Positions 51,215 through 60,272 of a stretch of 64,000 nt of DNA are shown one piece after another. Source of the stretch: Streptomyces luteolifulvus (lineage in GTDB: Bacteria; Actinomycetota; Actinomycetes; Streptomycetales; Streptomycetaceae); the NCBI RefSeq assembly GCF_008806595.1, contig NZ_VZRB01000007.1:279312-343311 (forward strand), given 5' to 3'. A model generated the notes under the pieces. It saw only the letters and a program-made list of their open reading frames with translations, was not told where the DNA came from and ran no database searches. The position numbers and the translations under genes were made by a program. How positions within the stretch are numbered: the stretch's first letter is position 1; every line of letters begins with the position of its first letter.

Positions 51215-54200
51215 TCACAGCTGCAGTGGGTCGATGTCGCAGTTGGCCCGTACGCGGGAGCGTGTCTGCTGCGTTGCGGGGTGGGGCGTGGACTGGGACG
51301 CGCGCAGACGTGGTGCGTCCAGGACGCGTTCCATGCGTTCCACCGTGTCCGCGTGCAGTGCCTCGCCCTCCGTCTCCTCACCGAGGGCGATGAGGTCGAG
51401 GGCGAGATTGGCCGCGCACACCAGCGTCGTCGGGTGGTCCTCGCCCATGCTCGTCCGGCACAGCTCCAGCGCCGTCTCGCCCTGTTCGCGGGCCTCCGCG
51501 ACCCGCCCGAGCGCGCTCAGGTCGCTCGCCAGGTTGATGGCACAGGACAGCACCGTCGGATGGTTCTCCCCGAGGCGTTCGGTCAGCGACCGGAACGCGG
51601 TCGCGTCCCGCTCCCTTGCCTCCTCCACCCGGCCCAGCAGCCGCAGCGTGACCGCCAGGTCGATGTCCGCCGCCAGGACGTGCGGATGGTCGGGCAGGAA
51701 GATCTTCCGGAACCGGTCGCACGCCTTCTCGCCACGATCACGCGCCGCTTCCAGCTCGCCGTTGTGCCGCAGCGCCACCGACAGGGCGAGCGCGGCCATC
51801 AGGGCCTCCGGGTGCGTGTCGCCGTAGCGGCGGGTGAACTGGCTGAACGCCTCGCGCGCCAGTTCCAGCGCGGTCTCGGGATCGCCCTCCTTGCGGCTGG
51901 CCTCGCTCAGCTGCCGGACGGCCTGCAGGGTGGAGGGGTTACCGGCGCCCAGGACCGCCTGATAGCCGTCGACGACGGCCTGTTGCAGGGATCGCGCGCC
52001 GACGTAGTCGCCGGTCTCGCGCACGTCGATGGAGATGCTCGCCTCGGTCATCAGCGACTGCGTGTGGTCGCGGCCGTACAGCCGTGCCTTCATCGCGTGC
52101 GTGTGCCGGTCGAGTTCCAGCGCACGCTGGAAGTTGCCGACCATGCGCAGGCTCACGCCGAGGTTGTGAGCGGTGACCAGCGTGGTGGGATCGTCCTCAC
52201 CGAAGGCCCGGCGGGCCCGGTCGTAGGCCATCTCGTCGAGTTCCGCACCGGTGGCGAAGTCGCCCTCCACCCGTCGTACCGCGGCTTCGAGGTTGATCGT
52301 CTCCAGCGCGTCCTCGCGGGTGTCCTCGCGGCCCTCCGGCGCGGTACGGGCGTAGACGTCCTTGAGCTGGGCCACGAGCCGGGAGGCCTCGGCATGGCGG
52401 CCGACCTTCAGATAGAGGAAGCACAGCCACCAGCCCATCAGGCGCGTCTGCTGGTCCTCCTCGCCGAACAGCCGCTGCCAGGTCCCCCAGGCCTGCTCGG
52501 AGAACTCGACGGCGACCTTGTGGTCACCCCAGTACCACAGGTACCGGGCGACGTTCCGCACGAGCTCGCGCACCCACGGCTGGTCGGACTCGATCGCGTC
52601 CGAGGCGATGACATGGCCGTACAGCTCGGCGTAACGGGGCCAGTTGGCAGCCTGGTTGGGCCCCTTCGGGTCGGAGGCGGCCAGGAGGGTGTGGGCCCCA
52701 TTGCGCATGCGGTTCTGTTCCTCGGGGGTCATGCGGTTGATCAGCACGGCCTGGACGAGGCGGTGCATCTCGATCGAGTTGGTCCGGTGGTCGATGCGAG
52801 CCAGCGAGTAGCGGTTGATCTCCCGTATGGCGCGGGCGAGGCGCATCGGGTCGTTGAGGGCACGGTCGAGCTCCGGGTCGATGCTGGAGCCACCGAGGCC
52901 GGAGAAGATGGAGCGGGAGATGGGGTCCGGCGCGAAGTAGGAGCACAGCTGGAGCAGACGCAGAGCGGTGAGACTGCGGGTCTCCAGGTGGTCGAGGGAG
53001 ACGTTCCACGCGGCGGCGACCGGAAGCTGGTAGTCCGGCGGCGGCGAGACCTCGAGGAGTTCGTTGCGCTTGTGCTCGAACAGACGCAGGTACTCCGACG
53101 CCGGCATCCCGGTCTCCGCACGCCAGGCCGCGGCCTGTTCCAGCGCGAGCGGAAGGTCGCCGAGCGCGTCGGCGAGACGGTCCGCCTCGGCGTCGTCGAG
53201 GTCGTCCCCGGCGGGACCGGAGCGGCGCAGCAGCTCCTTGCTCTCCTCGCGGGTGAACACGTCGACCTCGAGCGAGTGACCCACCACGCTCCAGCGGCGG
53301 TTGCGGGAGGTGACGAGGATGGTGCCGCTGCCGCCGGTGGGGAAGTAGTCGCGGACGCGTTCCGGACTGTCGGCGTTGTCGAAGATCAGCAGCCATCGGG
53401 AGTACGGCCGTCCCTCGCGCAGCGCCTCACGCACCGCGGGTCCGGCGATGTTGGCCTCGGCGCTGGTGCCGAGACCGAGCCGCTGGGCGAGCTCCACCAG
53501 GGCCTGGCCGATCTGGCCGGGGCGCTCGGCGGGGATCCACCAGACGATGTCGTACTCGGCCTGGTGCCGGTAGGCGTACTCGATGGCCAGCTGGGTCTTG
53601 CCGACGCCGCCCATGCCGTGGATGGCCTCGGGCAGCACGGTGGTCGTGCCTTCCCTGAGGCGTTCGCTCAGTCGTTCCAGAAGGTCCACGCGGCCCGTGA
53701 AGTTCGGGTTCCGGGGCGGGATGTTGCCCCAGATGCGCGGCTGCGTCGAGCGCCCGCTCTCCACCGCGGGCTGCTGCTGCGTGGTGGCCATGGCACTGGC
53801 TCCTTCTGGAGTTGTCTCGGGCCCCCCGGGAACGTGTTCGACAGCCCGGCGGACTCGGGGGGCAGGGTCCCGGCGCCCGGTGCGGGTGCCCGCGCGCTTG
53901 CGCAGGCTGAGGGTGTGGCGGCGGTCGTACTCCGCGAGCGCCCGCGCGAGCCGCTCGGCGCGGGCCAGGAAGCGTCCCGACAGGGCGCGCAGCGCGGTCA
54001 GTTCGACCCGCAGGAACGCCACGTTGCGCCGGGTCACCGGCGGGACCGCGGTCGTCTCGGACAGCTCGTCGGCGGACGGCAGCACCGGCTCGGAGCCCTG
54101 CGCCCCCCTCGCCAGCACCGCCCGTACGTCGTGCAGCACACGTGCGGTGTCCCGGCGGCGGGACAGCGCCAATAACTCCTGGCGGATGTTCGGGCCGAAG

Positions 54201-55177
54201 GCGAAGACCACCTCGGCCGCGCGCTCCGCTTCCCCGCCGGCGGGCCGTACCAGGCCGCTCATCAGCAGCTCGGTGAGATGGGCGGGCCCGGCACCCGGCA
54301 CGGAAGCGGTCAGCGCGCTCATCACGGGCAGCGTCAGCGGGGCCGCCGCCAGACGGGTGGCCAGCGCGAATGCGGTGGGCGAGGCGGCGGCCCGGAACTC
54401 CGAGACCCGCTCCCACGGCGGCACGGCACTGGCGGGGTCGGGCACGTCGTCGATCCACGGCACGGCGCGCGCCGCGTCCGCCCGCAGCTTCCAGTCACGG
54501 GCCCGGACCCCGGATGTCTCCACCCAGTCGTCGTGGCGCCCGGCCACCATGCCGACCCAGGCGGTGAGGGAACGCTCGGCCGGCTCCAGGACGGGCACGG
54601 GCACCACACCGGCCCGCGCGGCCGCGTCGTCCTCGACCGGTTCGAGGGGGGAGGTGCGCAGACGCCATGTCAGGGAGGTGTTCGGCGCCCAGGGTTCGCC
54701 GGCACGCAGCCGCATCCGGTGCGGGTCCAGGCCGGTGCGGTACCACAGGCGCTGCGGCAGCATGTGCAGCACCGCCAGCGGCTCGGCCCGGCCGAGCTCA
54801 CGCAGCAGCGGCAGCACCGCGTCCGAACGCCAGCCCGCGGCCAGACCGTCGGTCAGCACCAGCACCACCCGGTGCCCGGTCTCGACGGGCGGCAGCTGCT
54901 CCAGCCGGATGCGGGCCGGCTCGGTGTCGTCCGAACTCAGCAGCCGTACCCGGGAGACCGGGCCCAGCCGTTCCTGGCGGGCGAGGTCGTCGGCCAGACG
55001 GTCGACGGTCTCGTCCCACACACGCATGGTCACGTGGTCGTCCACGACGAGCAGGACCGCGGGCAGGTCCGCGGAGTCGGGAAGCACCAGTCCGTTCAGG
55101 GCGTGCGGCACCGCTTCGATCGACGTGTCGTCAGGTGCCGTTGCCGGTGCTGTTCGTGGGCCGTCGTCACACTGCAT
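51215..55177 (-). CDS. FxsT-like protein: vWA-like domain, NB-ARC NTPase and TPR repeats
   Basis: The 1320-residue product starts at ATG 55177. Residues about 15-260 form a degenerate vWA-like domain of the SAV_2336-related kind (LPAVLLVVDDHVTMRVWDETVDRL; VVLVLTDGLAAGWRSDAVLPLLRELG). Residues about 475-780 are an NB-ARC module opening PRIWGNIPPRNPNFTGRVDLL, with P-loop HGMGGVGKTQLAIEYAYRH near 521, Walker B WLLIFDNAD near 596 and GDLPLALEQAAAW. From about residue 850 come a dozen TPRs (AHNLGVSLRMVGNFQRALELD and similar). The core is that of the FxSxx-COOH system TPR proteins. A second start with AAGGAG nine bases upstream lies at 53791 (residue 463), so a shorter NTPase-TPR form may also be made. 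Confidence 0.8.
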   Translation of the reverse strand: MQCDDGPRTAPATAPDDTSIEAVPHALNGLVLPDSADLPAVLLVVDDHVTMRVWDETVDRLADDLARQERLGPVSRVRLLSSDDTEPARIRLEQLPPVETGHRVVLVLTDGLAAGWRSDAVLPLLRELGRAEPLAVLHMLPQRLWYRTGLDPHRMRLRAGEPWAPNTSLTWRLRTSPLEPVEDDAAARAGVVPVPVLEPAERSLTAWVGMVAGRHDDWVETSGVRARDWKLRADAARAVPWIDDVPDPASAVPPWERVSEFRAAASPTAFALATRLAAAPLTLPVMSALTASVPGAGPAHLTELLMSGLVRPAGGEAERAAEVVFAFGPNIRQELLALSRRRDTARVLHDVRAVLARGAQGSEPVLPSADELSETTAVPPVTRRNVAFLRVELTALRALSGRFLARAERLARALAEYDRRHTLSLRKRAGTRTGRRDPAPRVRRAVEHVPGGPETTPEGASAMATTQQQPAVESGRSTQPRIWGNIPPRNPNFTGRVDLLERLSERLREGTTTVLPEAIHGMGGVGKTQLAIEYAYRHQAEYDIVWWIPAERPGQIGQALVELAQRLGLGTSAEANIAGPAVREALREGRPYSRWLLIFDNADSPERVRDYFPTGGSGTILVTSRNRRWSVVGHSLEVDVFTREESKELLRRSGPAGDDLDDAEADRLADALGDLPLALEQAAAWRAETGMPASEYLRLFEHKRNELLEVSPPPDYQLPVAAAWNVSLDHLETRSLTALRLLQLCSYFAPDPISRSIFSGLGGSSIDPELDRALNDPMRLARAIREINRYSLARIDHRTNSIEMHRLVQAVLINRMTPEEQNRMRNGAHTLLAASDPKGPNQAANWPRYAELYGHVIASDAIESDQPWVRELVRNVARYLWYWGDHKVAVEFSEQAWGTWQRLFGEEDQQTRLMGWWLCFLYLKVGRHAEASRLVAQLKDVYARTAPEGREDTREDALETINLEAAVRRVEGDFATGAELDEMAYDRARRAFGEDDPTTLVTAHNLGVSLRMVGNFQRALELDRHTHAMKARLYGRDHTQSLMTEASISIDVRETGDYVGARSLQQAVVDGYQAVLGAGNPSTLQAVRQLSEASRKEGDPETALELAREAFSQFTRRYGDTHPEALMAALALSVALRHNGELEAARDRGEKACDRFRKIFLPDHPHVLAADIDLAVTLRLLGRVEEARERDATAFRSLTERLGENHPTVLSCAINLASDLSALGRVAEAREQGETALELCRTSMGEDHPTTLVCAANLALDLIALGEETEGEALHADTVERMERVLDAPRLRASQSTPHPATQQTRSRVRANCDIDPLQL

Positions 55178-55522
55178 ATGCGCTCTCAGAGCGTCCGGTA
55201 GTGCCCGAGGACGGAGGGAGTGCCGAGGAGGAGTCCCGCAGTCCGCGGGCATGCGTGACATCCACGTGCCAAGCCTGGCAGTGGTCTGCGTGCGGTGCAA
55301 GACGGCAGGCCACGGGGGACGAAGGGAGGGCAAGGACAGTCGAACGGCGGGTGGTACGCGCCCCCCTGGCGTGATGTCGAGCAAGCCTGACGGCCCGAGG
55401 GCCTGTCTCGCCACCAGCGTGGCACTCCGGAAAGCCGGTTGCAAGACCGCCCCCTGACGGCCGGCGTGCGGCGGTAACGGGCCCGTCCCGGGGCGCGCCT
55501 CCTGCTGCGGGGCCATGGCGGC
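55178..55522 (-). other. Gene-free region upstream of the FxsT-like gene
   Basis: This 345-bp gap between two minus-strand genes has no open frame with proper codon bias and is moderately lower in GC than the genes. I see no clear terminator or operator. It is presumably the promoter and leader of the FxsT-like gene, so that gene need not be co-transcribed with the VMAP gene. Confidence 0.4.
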
Positions 55523-56995
55523 CTACACCGGTCCCGGCGGGCTCGGCTTGTGCTCCGGATCGTCGAACAGGATGGCCATATGGCGGCCCACATGCTGCTC
55601 CCAGCCGTCGGGGCCGAGGGCCAGTGCCTCCTTGCGCCACTTCCCGACCCGTTCGGCCAGACTGCCCAGCCCCCGGTCCTGGAGGATCTCGCCGATGGCG
55701 TCCCGGAACATCGGGTCGGCGCAGTCGCTGCGGTGCCAGATCATCGCGGGCACCCCGGCCCGCAGCCCGGCGAGGATCTCACGGCGGCCGATGCCCGAGT
55801 CGTCGCCGGGGGGCTGACTGAGCACCAGGCACACCGCGTGCCGGTCCTCTTTCAACTCACGTTCCAGATGGAAGAAGTACGACCCGTCCTGCGCCGGACG
55901 GCTCCAGTGGGAGTGGCTGTCCGCGGGGCGCTCCCGCAACTGGCGCCACTTGGTGTGCCAGGGCCGGTGCCAGGCGGCCCGCTGTAAGCGCTCGAGGCTG
56001 CGCACCACCACCGGATAGTCCAGGGCCAGCGGGGTCGGAGCCTCGGAGTCGGACTCCTTAGGCCACCACTCGACGGGCTCGTTGAGCAGCTCCCACGGCA
56101 GGACGAACTCAAGGATCACCGGCTGCCGCAGATCGGCCCACCGCTCCTCGGCCTCCTCGATCAGCTGCTCCACCGCGCCCGGCAGGTCGTCGCGGTGCAG
56201 ATGCTCGGTCTCGCCGCGCACGGGGTGCCAGCCCTCGGAGTCGGACTGGCGCCAGTGCGAGAGGTAGTAGCGGTCGGTCTCGATCCGGTCCGGATCGAAC
56301 TGGATCATCAGATAGGCGGGGACGAGCGACGGCGCGGGCTGCGGAAACTCCGAGTGCTGCCAGTCCGCCAGCGGGCTCTCCAGGTGCAGGCCGACGGCCT
56401 GGTGGCGGTTGAAGCGGCGCAGCTGCTCGGCGGCGTCCGCCCGGCCGTCCTCCACCAGCCGGTCGGCGGACAGGGCGAGGAACGCCATGCTGGGCGGGAG
56501 ATCACCGGCGGGGGTGTTCTGGCCCGCCAGATGGAGGAAGACCTGCCAAGCCGTCTGGCACCAGGGGGGCAGTTCCTGCACCCGGGACCGGCTCGCCCGA
56601 CGGGCCATGGACGACAGGTCCGGATGCCGCATGGAGAGCAGTACGGGCCGCAGGTCCCGCAGATCGGCTCCGGCGAAGAAGTCGGCGGCCTCCCACTCGT
56701 CCACGAGCGGCCACATCTCACCCACGGTCGCGGACTGCTGCTCCACGTACTCCAGCGACCGCACCAGGCAGGCCAGGCCGTCGCCGACCGCGATGCACTG
56801 CTTGACCACCTGCAGCAGCCAGGGCCGCAGCCGCTCTCCCCCGAAGGGTTCCACGGGCAGGCCCAGCTCGTCGGCGAGCATCTGCCGCCACAGCTCCCGG
56901 CTGCTCGGATGGTTCACGGTCGCCGAGCCCTGAAGCGCGTCCACGATGGAGACGACCAGCTCGTTGCGGACCCGTTCCGGACTACGCGCTCTCAA
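55523..56995 (-). CDS. VMAP-like protein (vWA-MoxR-associated protein C-terminal domain)
   Basis: The 490-residue product begins with an EAD-like helical domain (about residues 10-95: RVRNELVVSIVDALQGSATVNHPSSRELW, LRPWLLQVVKQCIAVGDGLACLVRSLEYVEQQSATVGEMW). It ends with a VMAP-C-type domain (about 230-470) containing PAYLMIQFDPD, ILEFVLPWELLNEPVEWWP near 298, PVVVRSLERLQRAAWHRPWHTKWRQL and VPAMIWHRSDC. VMAPs are the linker component of ternary conflict systems that join an NTPase/vWA unit to an effector carrying the same EAD. The TTG at 56995 is chosen because GGAGGT lies seven bases upstream; the ATG at 57154 would run into spacer sequence. Confidence 0.75.
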   Translation of the reverse strand: MRARSPERVRNELVVSIVDALQGSATVNHPSSRELWRQMLADELGLPVEPFGGERLRPWLLQVVKQCIAVGDGLACLVRSLEYVEQQSATVGEMWPLVDEWEAADFFAGADLRDLRPVLLSMRHPDLSSMARRASRSRVQELPPWCQTAWQVFLHLAGQNTPAGDLPPSMAFLALSADRLVEDGRADAAEQLRRFNRHQAVGLHLESPLADWQHSEFPQPAPSLVPAYLMIQFDPDRIETDRYYLSHWRQSDSEGWHPVRGETEHLHRDDLPGAVEQLIEEAEERWADLRQPVILEFVLPWELLNEPVEWWPKESDSEAPTPLALDYPVVVRSLERLQRAAWHRPWHTKWRQLRERPADSHSHWSRPAQDGSYFFHLERELKEDRHAVCLVLSQPPGDDSGIGRREILAGLRAGVPAMIWHRSDCADPMFRDAIGEILQDRGLGSLAERVGKWRKEALALGPDGWEQHVGRHMAILFDDPEHKPSPPGPV

Positions 56996-57161
56996 CCCCG
57001 TTACCTCCAGACACCGGCGCGGTTCCCTGATGGTGCCGACCAGCGTACGGCCGAGGGGCGGGGCGTGGCAGAGGAACGTCACCCTCTGCTGTCGCGGCCC
57101 CCATCGGTTCTTGCCACCTCGGCCTCGGCCGCAGGGGGAGGTGACCCAGGTCACACAAAAG

Positions 57162-57235
57162 AGCCCCCTGTCGGATTCGAACCGACGACCTTCGCTTTAC
57201 AAGAGCGGCGCTCTGACCAGCTGAGCTAAGGAGGC
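57162..57235 (-). tRNA. tRNA-Thr (anticodon TGT)
   Basis: On the minus strand the 74-nt cloverleaf has acceptor strands GCCTCCT/AGGGGGC and anticodon loop CTTGTAA (anticodon TGT, reading ACA). The T-arm loop is GTTCGAATC, and no CCA is encoded. It separates the VMAP gene from msiK. tRNA genes are common integration sites; I found no second copy of its 3' end at the far side of the cluster. Confidence 0.93.
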
Positions 57236-57465
57236 CTGCACGTGGTGTGCCCGTGCAGTGTACCCACGTCACAGGGGCCCCCGGTCGAAAATTTCGGCGA
57301 AGTTCACAGGGCGGGGGGTGCTGACAGACAAGGTGAACGCCAGGTACCGTCCTGAGCCAGTTCACTCTCGTGGACTACACCACGCCGGGTCCGCCCGACG
57401 TGGCCCACCACCTTCCACAACGGATCGTCCGGCACGTTCCTGCCGGTAGAAGGGGTCCATTCACC

Positions 57466-58602
<1,137 letters not shown>

Positions 58603-58640
58603 CGGCGACGGTCGCCGGCTGACGCCGGCTGACACGAATT

Positions 58641-58666
58641 GGGCCCCGCAGGCTGCTGCGGGGCCC
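58641..58666 (+). terminator. Terminator of msiK
   Basis: Perfect 11-bp arms GGGCCCCGCAG and CTGCGGGGCCC enclose a 4-base loop, 38 bp after the stop, followed by TTCTCGTT. Confidence 0.92.
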
Positions 58667-58829
58667 TTCTCGTTGTCGGCCGGTATCGACCGTTGTCGAC
58701 AAATACCCCGGCAGACCGGGCATTTCGAGCGGCGTGCGTCAACCCTTTACCCAAAACATGGCACCGCTACATCCCCCGAACCGGTGACTAAATGTCGCCA
58801 AATCATTACCCCGCGCTACCCTCACACGC

Positions 58830-59285
58830 GTGAAGCACTCCACTAACCAGCAGACGCGACGCGGCCGGGGCCCCGCCCGCCGGATCGGCCGCTCGCTCGC
58901 CCTTGTCCTGCCCGTCGTCCTGGTGCTTTCCGGGACCCTCGCGGTCACGCGGGTCAACTGGTCCGGCAACCCCTCGGACTCGATCCTCACGGCCTCGGAC
59001 GTCTCGGCCGCCGAAGTCTCCTCCCGTACGGCCTCCCGTGCCCCGGAGGACGTCCTGCGCGACCGCCTCCTGACCGAACTCCAGGAGAAGGACCCGGGCG
59101 TCGCCCTGACCCACCTCCAGCGGGCCGTCAACGGCCGCCCCTCGATGGCCGAGCACTGCGTCTCCATCGCCCGTGCCCTCGGCCGCGCCGCGGTCCAGGT
59201 GTACGGCCCTTCCCGCGCCCAGTCCTACGCCCGCCCCGTCTGCGACACGTCCTTCGCCGCGGGCGTCGCGGCAACGCGCAGCTGA
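58830..59285 (+). CDS. Small membrane-anchored or secreted hypothetical protein
   Basis: The 151-residue product has a twin-basic n-region (RRGRGPARRIGRS) and one hydrophobic helix (LALVLPVVLVLSGTLAV, about residues 24-40), so it is exported or anchored. The outer part reads DVLRDRLLTELQEKDPGVALTHLQRAVNGRPSMAEHCVSIARALGRAAVQVYGPSRAQSYARPVCDTSF, with one Cys pair that may form a disulfide. I do not recognise a functional family; I recall a gene like it next to msiK in other Streptomyces. The GTG at 58830 is used. Confidence 0.7.
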   Translation: MKHSTNQQTRRGRGPARRIGRSLALVLPVVLVLSGTLAVTRVNWSGNPSDSILTASDVSAAEVSSRTASRAPEDVLRDRLLTELQEKDPGVALTHLQRAVNGRPSMAEHCVSIARALGRAAVQVYGPSRAQSYARPVCDTSFAAGVAATRS

Positions 59286-59375
59286 CCGCCCGTTCCCGCG
59301 CGCGGCACGGTAACGGCTGGTTAAGGGACGGTTGCCGATCACCACCCCGAGCGGGGCGCCACGTACAGTTCGGTC

Positions 59376-60107
59376 ATGACCGATCCGAACGCCGCGTCCC
59401 GCCCCGTTCAAGCCGTTGTCCTGGCCGGTGGCCAGGGCTCCCGGCTGCGTCCCTACACCGACGACCGGCCCAAGCCGATGGTCGAGATCCCCGGCACGGG
59501 GACGCCGATCATCGGCCACCAGCTCGCCTGGCTCGCCGAGGAAGGTGTGACGGACGTCGTGGTCAGCTGCGGCCACCTCGCCGACGTCCTGCAGAAGTGG
59601 CTGGACTCCGCCGACCTGCCGCTCAGCGTCCGGACCGTCGTCGAGACGGAGCCGCTGGGCCGCGGCGGCGGCCTCAAGTACGCCGCCGCCCACCTCCCGC
59701 ACCCGGACCGGCCCTGGTACGCCACCAACGGCGACATCTGGACGCGCTTCTCGCTGCGCGACATGGCCGACTTCCACACCGAGCGCGACGCCGTCGCGAC
59801 CCTCGCGCTGGCGCGGCCGCGCATTCCCTGGGGGGCGGTGAAGACGGACGGGTTCGGTCACATCACGGACTTCATCGAGGCGCCGCCGACGACGTACGAG
59901 GTCAACGCGGGTGTGTATGTCTTCTCGCCTGAGTTTGCGGGGCTGCTTCCCGAGCGGGGAGATCATGAGCGGACGACGTTTCCGCATCTCGCGCGGGAGC
60001 GGAGGCTGGCCGGTTTCCCTATTCCGCAGGGCGCCTATTGGCGGGCCATCGACACGGCCAAGGACCTCACGGAGGCGGCGAAGGAATTGGCGGCGTTGGG
60101 CCGCTGA
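59376..60107 (+). CDS. NDP-sugar nucleotidyltransferase (mannose-1-phosphate guanylyltransferase-like)
   Basis: The 243-residue Rossmann-type protein has the nucleotide loop VLAGGQGSRLRPYTDDRPKPMVEI near residue 11 and PLGRGGGLKYAA near 93. Metal and sugar sites follow, with ATNGDIWTRF near 117 and EVNAGVYVFSPE near 180. It would activate a sugar-1-phosphate with GTP or another NTP. The short length matches the single-domain members; the sugar is unknown. It is followed by a copy of the dispersed 30-bp repeat and a strong terminator. Confidence 0.85.
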   Translation: MTDPNAASRPVQAVVLAGGQGSRLRPYTDDRPKPMVEIPGTGTPIIGHQLAWLAEEGVTDVVVSCGHLADVLQKWLDSADLPLSVRTVVETEPLGRGGGLKYAAAHLPHPDRPWYATNGDIWTRFSLRDMADFHTERDAVATLALARPRIPWGAVKTDGFGHITDFIEAPPTTYEVNAGVYVFSPEFAGLLPERGDHERTTFPHLARERRLAGFPIPQGAYWRAIDTAKDLTEAAKELAALGR

Positions 60108-60157
60108 CCGTTCGGGCGGGTTCTGTCGTCCTCACCGCACGGGCTGTGGGGGCGGGG

Positions 60158-60187
60158 CGCGCAGTTCCCCGCGCCCCTTCAGGGCGC
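60158..60187. repeat. Dispersed 30-bp repeat, copy 2 (inverted)
   Basis: The reverse complement of this stretch is identical over 30 bp to 24136-24165. It lies between the nucleotidyltransferase gene and its terminator. Confidence 0.85.
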
Positions 60188-60203
60188 CACCCTCACGCAA
60201 GCC

Positions 60204-60237
60204 GAAGGGTCCCGCACCCTGTGGTGCGGGACCCTTC
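60204..60237. terminator. Terminator between nucleotidyltransferase and DoxX-like genes
   Basis: Perfect 14-bp arms GAAGGGTCCCGCAC and GTGCGGGACCCTTC enclose a 6-base loop. The two flanking genes converge on it, so it may serve both. Confidence 0.9.
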
Positions 60238-60272
60238 CTTTGGGTGTTCCTTTGGGTGTTCCTTTGGGTGCC
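60237..60272. repeat. Three 12-bp tandem repeats at the DoxX gene 3' end
   Basis: The unit CCTTTGGGTGTT occurs three times in direct tandem (the last ends GCC) between the terminator and the stop codon of the DoxX-like gene. Slippage during replication is the likely cause. Confidence 0.8.

Noticed and set aside
51281..54175. A 964-codon plus-strand frame opposite the FxsT-like gene
   Set aside because: The opposite strand encodes clear NB-ARC and TPR motifs. The plus frame has no motif and is open only because of GC bias.
45405..57235. Integrative element inserted in tRNA-Thr
   Set aside because: No integrase or excisionase gene was seen, and I found no second copy of the tRNA 3' end at the far side of the cluster.
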